Shown in pieces: positions 60,224-64,000 of a stretch of 64,000 nt of DNA; position 1 is the stretch's first letter, and every line of letters starts with the position of its first letter. Position numbers and translations under genes: made by a program. Below the pieces are notes generated by a model. It made no database searches. It had not been told where the DNA came from and was given only the letters and a program-made list of their open reading frames with translations. Source of the stretch: Methylocystis sp. MJC1 (GTDB taxonomy: Bacteria; Pseudomonadota; Alphaproteobacteria; Rhizobiales; Beijerinckiaceae). Location of the stretch: assembly GCF_026427715.1 (NCBI RefSeq), contig NZ_CP107558.1:533001-597000 (forward strand), given 5' to 3'.

Positions 60224-62431
60224 TTAAGCCGCCTTTTGCTGCGCTCCGAACCGCCCGTAGAAGGTCTCCCCCTTCGCCGCCATGTCGCGCAGAAGCTGCG
60301 GCGGCTCGAAGCGGGGGCCGTGCTTGGCGGCGAGCTTGTCGCAGAGCGCGACGAAGGCCTTCGTTCCCATGCCGTCGATATAGCTCAGCGTGCCGCCGGT
60401 GAAGGGCGCAAAGCCAAAGCCGAGGATCGAGCCGACATCGGCCTCGCGCGGGTCGGTGACGACGCCCTCGGCGAGCGTGCGGGCGGCCTCGACCGCCTGC
60501 GTGACAAGGAAGCGCTGCTTGAGCTCCTCCACGTCGAGCGTATCGGGATCGAGCTTCTCTTCGGCGAGCGCCGAGAGGCCCGGCCAGAGGCTCTTCTTGC
60601 CATCCGGATGGTAGTCGTAGAAGCCCTTGCCGTTCTTGCGGCCGAAGCGCCCTTCTTTTTCCACCATGTAGCCGAGCACGCGCTCCTGGGCGGGATCGAT
60701 CGCCTTTTCGCCGAGGTCCTTCTTCGTCGCCTGCAAAATCTTCCAGCCGAGATCGAGCGCGACTTCGTCGTTGAGCGAGAGAGGGCCAACCGGCATGCCG
60801 GCCATGCGCGCGACATTCTCGATCATCGCCGGCGGCACGCCCTCGGTGAGCATGATCTGCCCTTCGCGCACGAAGTTCAGCACGCAGCGATTGGCGTAGA
60901 AGCCGCGCGTGTCGTTCACGACGATGGGCGTCTTCTTGATGATGCGGATGAAGTCGAGCGCCGTGGCGAGCGCGCGGTCGCCGGTCTTCTCGCCCATGAT
61001 CACTTCGACGAGCAGCATCTTCTCGACCGGCGAGAAGAAATGGATGCCGATGAAATTCTCAGGCTTTTGCGCCGTCTCGGCGAGCGAGGTAATTGGCAAC
61101 GTGGATGTGTTGGAGGCGAAGATCACATCGCCGCCCACGACGTCCTGTGCGCGCTTGGTGACGTCGGCTTTGACCGCGCGGTCTTCGAACACCGCTTCCA
61201 GCACGAGATCGCAGCCCGCGAGCGCGGCGTAATCGGCGGTCGTGTGAACGCGCGCGAGCAGCGCATCCTTCTCCGCCGGCGTGGCGCGGCCCTTGGCGAC
61301 AGAGCCCGAGATGAGCTTGTCGATCGTCGCTTTTCCCTTGTCGGCGCTTTCCTGGTCGCGGTCGATCAGCACGACATCGAGCCCGTTGAGCGCGCTGATA
61401 TAGGCGACGCCCGCGCCCATGAAGCCCGCGCCGAGAATGCCGATCTTCTTGAGATTGGTCGGCGGAACGTCGGCGGGACGATGGGCGCCCTTCTCCAGCT
61501 CGTTCTTCGAGAGGAAGAGCGAGCGGATCATGGCCGCAGCTTCCTTCGAGCGCAGAATATGCGCAAACCAGCGCGCCTCGACGGTGAGCCCCTGATCCAT
61601 CGGCAATTGCAGGCCTTCATAGACCGCATGCAGAATGGCGCGCGCGGCAGGATAGTTGTTGTAGGTCTCACGACGCAGAATGGCGTTGGCGGCGGGCCAG
61701 ATCATCATGCCGGTCGGCGAGAACACTTTGCCGGACGGATTCTTGAAGTCCTTCACGTCCCAGGGCGCCAGCGCCTTGCCGCCATTGATGATCCATGCGC
61801 GGGCGCGCGCCACGATCTCTTCACGAGGCGCGACCTCGTGAACGAGCTTCGCGCCGAGCGCCGCTTTTGGCTTTGCCTGATCGCCGCGGAACAGGAATTG
61901 AAGGGCGTCGCCGGTCTGCATGATGCGCGCGACGCGCTGCGTGCCGCCGGCGCCGGGGAAGAGGCCGACCTTGATTTCCGGCAGTCCCACTTTCGTTTTC
62001 TCGTCATCCGCCATCACGCGATAATGGCAGGCGAGCGCCAGCTCGAAAGCGCCGCCCAGGCACACGCCGTTGATGGCGATGGCGAAGGGCTTGCCGCAGG
62101 TTTCGAGCTTTCGATAGAGCAGCGAGAGCTTGCGCGAATTTTCGAAGAAGAGCTTGTTGGCGACTTCCTCGCCTTGCTCCTTCAGCGCCTTGGCGTATTG
62201 CGCCGCGCCCTGTTGCAGCATGGAAAGATCGGCGCCGCCCGAGAAGGCGCTCTTGCCCGAGGCGATGACGCAACCCTTGATGTCGGCGTTGTTGACCACG
62301 GCGTCGATGACAGAGTCGAGCTCCGCCATCACTTCCGGGTTGATGACGTTCATCGAGCGGCCAGGCATGTCCCAGGTAAGGAGCGCAACGCCGTCGGCGC
62401 CGGTCTCGAAGCGGAAATTGGCGAGGTTCAT
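60224..62431 (-). CDS. FadB/FadJ-like enoyl-CoA hydratase/3-hydroxyacyl-CoA dehydrogenase
   Basis: The 735-residue bifunctional enzyme performs two steps of fatty acid beta-oxidation. The N-terminal crotonase domain has SGKSAFSGGADLSML and GVCLGGAFELALAC; the C-terminal dehydrogenase part has GILGAGFMGAGVAY and GIHFFSPVEKM. ATG 62431 is chosen by the start of the hydratase domain. It follows the thiolase gene in transcription order, as in many alphaproteobacteria. Confidence 0.92.
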   Translation of the reverse strand: MNLANFRFETGADGVALLTWDMPGRSMNVINPEVMAELDSVIDAVVNNADIKGCVIASGKSAFSGGADLSMLQQGAAQYAKALKEQGEEVANKLFFENSRKLSLLYRKLETCGKPFAIAINGVCLGGAFELALACHYRVMADDEKTKVGLPEIKVGLFPGAGGTQRVARIMQTGDALQFLFRGDQAKPKAALGAKLVHEVAPREEIVARARAWIINGGKALAPWDVKDFKNPSGKVFSPTGMMIWPAANAILRRETYNNYPAARAILHAVYEGLQLPMDQGLTVEARWFAHILRSKEAAAMIRSLFLSKNELEKGAHRPADVPPTNLKKIGILGAGFMGAGVAYISALNGLDVVLIDRDQESADKGKATIDKLISGSVAKGRATPAEKDALLARVHTTADYAALAGCDLVLEAVFEDRAVKADVTKRAQDVVGGDVIFASNTSTLPITSLAETAQKPENFIGIHFFSPVEKMLLVEVIMGEKTGDRALATALDFIRIIKKTPIVVNDTRGFYANRCVLNFVREGQIMLTEGVPPAMIENVARMAGMPVGPLSLNDEVALDLGWKILQATKKDLGEKAIDPAQERVLGYMVEKEGRFGRKNGKGFYDYHPDGKKSLWPGLSALAEEKLDPDTLDVEELKQRFLVTQAVEAARTLAEGVVTDPREADVGSILGFGFAPFTGGTLSYIDGMGTKAFVALCDKLAAKHGPRFEPPQLLRDMAAKGETFYGRFGAQQKAA

Positions 62432-62459
62432 TGTTTCGCTCCCAAAAGATCTGTTCGAC

Positions 62460-62570
62460 TCCCTCTCCCGCTCGCGGGAGAGGGTCGCCCCGCGAAGCGG
62501 GGTCGGGTGAGGGCCCTCATCCGTCATGCCTTCGGCATGACACCTTCTTCCGCGCGCGGGAGAAGGAGGG
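62460..62570. repeat. REP-like palindromes, family B
   Basis: CCCTCTCCCGCTCGCGGGAGAGGG with inner hairpins CGCCCCGCGAAGCGGGG and GTCATGCCTTCGGCATGAC fills the gap between thiolase and FadB-like genes. Confidence 0.7.
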
Positions 62571-62575
62571 GCGCG

Positions 62576-63784
62576 TCAAACCCGCTCGATAATCGTCGCA
62601 GTTCCCATTCCCGCGCCGATGCAAAGCGTCACGAGCGCCGTTCCCTTGCCCGTGCGCTCCAATTCGTCGATCGCCGTGCCGACGAGCATGGCGCCGGTCG
62701 CGCCGAGCGGATGGCCCATCGCGATGGCGCCGCCGTTCGGATTCACTTTCGCGGGGTCGAGATCGAAGGCTTGCAGGTAGCGCAGCACGACGGCGGCGAA
62801 AGCCTCGTTGATTTCGATGAGGTCGATGTCGTCGAGCGTCATCCCTGAGCGTTCGAGCACCTTCTTCGTCACGTCCACGGGGCCGGTCAGCATGATCGCG
62901 GGTTCGGAGCCGATATTGGCGAAGGCGCGAATGCGGGCGCGAGGCTTCAGACCAAGTTTTTCGCCGGCTTCCTTCGAGCCGACGAGAACGGCGGCTGCGC
63001 CGTCGACGATGCCCGAAGAATTGCCGGCGTGATGCACGTAGTTCAGCTTTTCGATCGCCGGATAGGCCTGGATCGCCACCGCGTCGAAGCCGCCCTGCTC
63101 GGCGAAGAAGCCGAAGGAGGGCTTCAGCGCCGCGAGCGACTGCATATTGGTGTCCGGCCGCATATGCTCGTCGCGGTCGAGGATGGTGAGGCCGTTAACG
63201 TCCTTCACCGGCACGACGGATTTCGCGAAGCGGCCTTCCGTCCAGGCGGTCGCGGCGCGCTTTTGCGACTCGACGGCAAAGGCGTCGACGTCGTCGCGCG
63301 TAAAACCGTATTTCGTCGCGATGAGATCGGCCGAGACGCCCTGCGGCATGAAATAAGAGGGAATGGCGATGGTCGGATCGACTGGCCAGGCGCCGCCTGA
63401 GGCGCCGATGCCGACACGGCTCATGCTCTCGACGCCGCCGCCGATGGTGAGATCGTGCTGGCCCGACATGATTTCGCCAGCCGCGAAATTCACCGAGTCG
63501 AGGCCGGAGGCGCAGAAGCGGTTGATCTGCACGCCGGGCACTTTGTACGAATAGCCTGAGGCGATTGCCGAAGCGCGCGCAATGTCGCCGCCTGCTTCTC
63601 CAACAGGGTCGACGCAACCGAGAATAACGTCGTCGACCTCGGCGCCGGCAAGGTTGTTGCGCTCCTTGATCGCGGTCAGCGCCGTATTGGCGAGGCCGAG
63701 CGAGGAGACCTCATGCAGCGAACCATCCGGCTTGCCGCGCCCGCGCGGCGTGCGAACGGCGTCGTAGATATAGGCTTCGGGCAT
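62576..63784 (-). CDS. Acetyl-CoA C-acyltransferase (thiolase)
   Basis: The 402-residue thiolase has the nucleophile Cys91 ([11 protein letters not shown]), the His region [14 protein letters not shown] and the second Cys (LCIGAGMG, about residue 388). It cleaves 3-ketoacyl-CoA, or condenses acetyl-CoA. The context of a FadB-like enzyme favours beta-oxidation. Length is normal. Confidence 0.92.
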   Translation of the reverse strand: MPEAYIYDAVRTPRGRGKPDGSLHEVSSLGLANTALTAIKERNNLAGAEVDDVILGCVDPVGEAGGDIARASAIASGYSYKVPGVQINRFCASGLDSVNFAAGEIMSGQHDLTIGGGVESMSRVGIGASGGAWPVDPTIAIPSYFMPQGVSADLIATKYGFTRDDVDAFAVESQKRAATAWTEGRFAKSVVPVKDVNGLTILDRDEHMRPDTNMQSLAALKPSFGFFAEQGGFDAVAIQAYPAIEKLNYVHHAGNSSGIVDGAAAVLVGSKEAGEKLGLKPRARIRAFANIGSEPAIMLTGPVDVTKKVLERSGMTLDDIDLIEINEAFAAVVLRYLQAFDLDPAKVNPNGGAIAMGHPLGATGAMLVGTAIDELERTGKGTALVTLCIGAGMGTATIIERV

Positions 63785-63810
63785 GATGTTTCCTCTTTCT
63801 TATCGCTTTC

Positions 63811-63940
63811 CCCTCTCCCGCTTGCGGGAGAGGGTGGCCCTCGCGTGCGCGAGGGTCGGGTGAGGGCCCTCATCCATCATGCCATGAGTCATCTCAAAGA
63901 AGCTTGCGGCATGACGCCTTCTCCCGCGAGCGGGAGAAGG
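63811..63940. repeat. REP-like palindromes, family B
   Basis: CCCTCTCCCGCTTGCGGGAG followed by GCCCTCGCGTGCGCGAGGGT and, further on, TTCTCCCGCGAGCGGGAGAA, between the truncated gene at the window end and the thiolase gene. Confidence 0.7.
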
Positions 63941-63951
63941 GATTCGCTTGC

Positions 63952-64000
63952 TTAAAACATCTCCGGCGCCAGTGACATCATCGTGTCGGCGCCGCTCACG
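63952..64000 (-). CDS. C-terminal end of a probable acyl-CoA dehydrogenase
   Basis: The minus strand ends in a short frame (SGADTMMSLAPEMF, then TAA at 63952-63954). Only 16 residues are visible. The position ahead of thiolase and FadB-like genes suggests acyl-CoA dehydrogenase; the sequence alone cannot prove it. Confidence 0.4.
   Translation of the reverse strand, partial: VSGADTMMSLAPEMF

Overview
The window looks like a GC-rich alphaproteobacterial chromosome, most likely Rhizobiales (a Methylocystaceae-type organism is plausible). This rests on a GcrA-type protein, SdhE, NDUFAF7/MidA, GTA-like tail genes and Rhizobiales-style REP palindromes. The genus is inference only.

Layout. (1) 1-3.3 kb: host or junction DNA with a truncated SRAP gene, an LTXXQ periplasmic protein, a GcrA-like protein lacking its DNA-binding part, a small secreted protein and sparsely coding DNA. 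(2) About 3.3-43.1 kb: a nearly complete siphovirus-like prophage. Read leftward from the switch at 36.2 kb come early and replication genes (TSCPD protein, CHC2/Toprim primase, DUF5906 helicase, NusG-like protein, HNH), packaging and head genes (TerS, TerL, portal, S78 protease, HK97 capsid), neck and tail genes (HK97-gp10, tail tube, chaperones, tape measure, TIM-barrel/DUF2460, DUF2163, NlpC/P60, hub, fibre) and a lysis cassette (GH19 endolysin, nested Rz/Rz1, small membrane proteins). Read rightward are a CI-like LexA/S24 repressor, an AT-richer unknown gene, a ParB-like protein, SSB and a tyrosine recombinase. (3) 43.2-48.1 kb: an AT-richer defence island with a PLD-family protein and a three-gene ABC-3C system (nuclease-like/C-terminal component, middle component, DUF3732 ABC ATPase), ending beside tRNA-Asp. 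(4) 48.2-64 kb: host genes. These are sdhE-mfd, a Met-rich LTXXQ protein and a Met-rich multicopper oxidase, a TonB-like protein, pgeF, midA, lgt, and a beta-oxidation cluster (FadB-like enzyme, thiolase, the end of a probable acyl-CoA dehydrogenase), with three families of palindromic repeats between them.

How it fits together. The prophage switch has divergent cro and cI genes with three TACCA-type operator-like sites between them. Two more matching palindromes cover a sigma70-like promoter in front of the rightward parB-ssb-int genes, so one repressor probably silences both arms. Between the helicase and NusG-like genes lie twelve copies of a 9-mer in an almost perfectly mirror-symmetric layout. 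This is the most striking unexplained structure, and could be a replication origin or an RNA antitermination/processing element. The ABC-3C island next to the integrase and tRNA gene is the best candidate for a little-characterised antiphage system.
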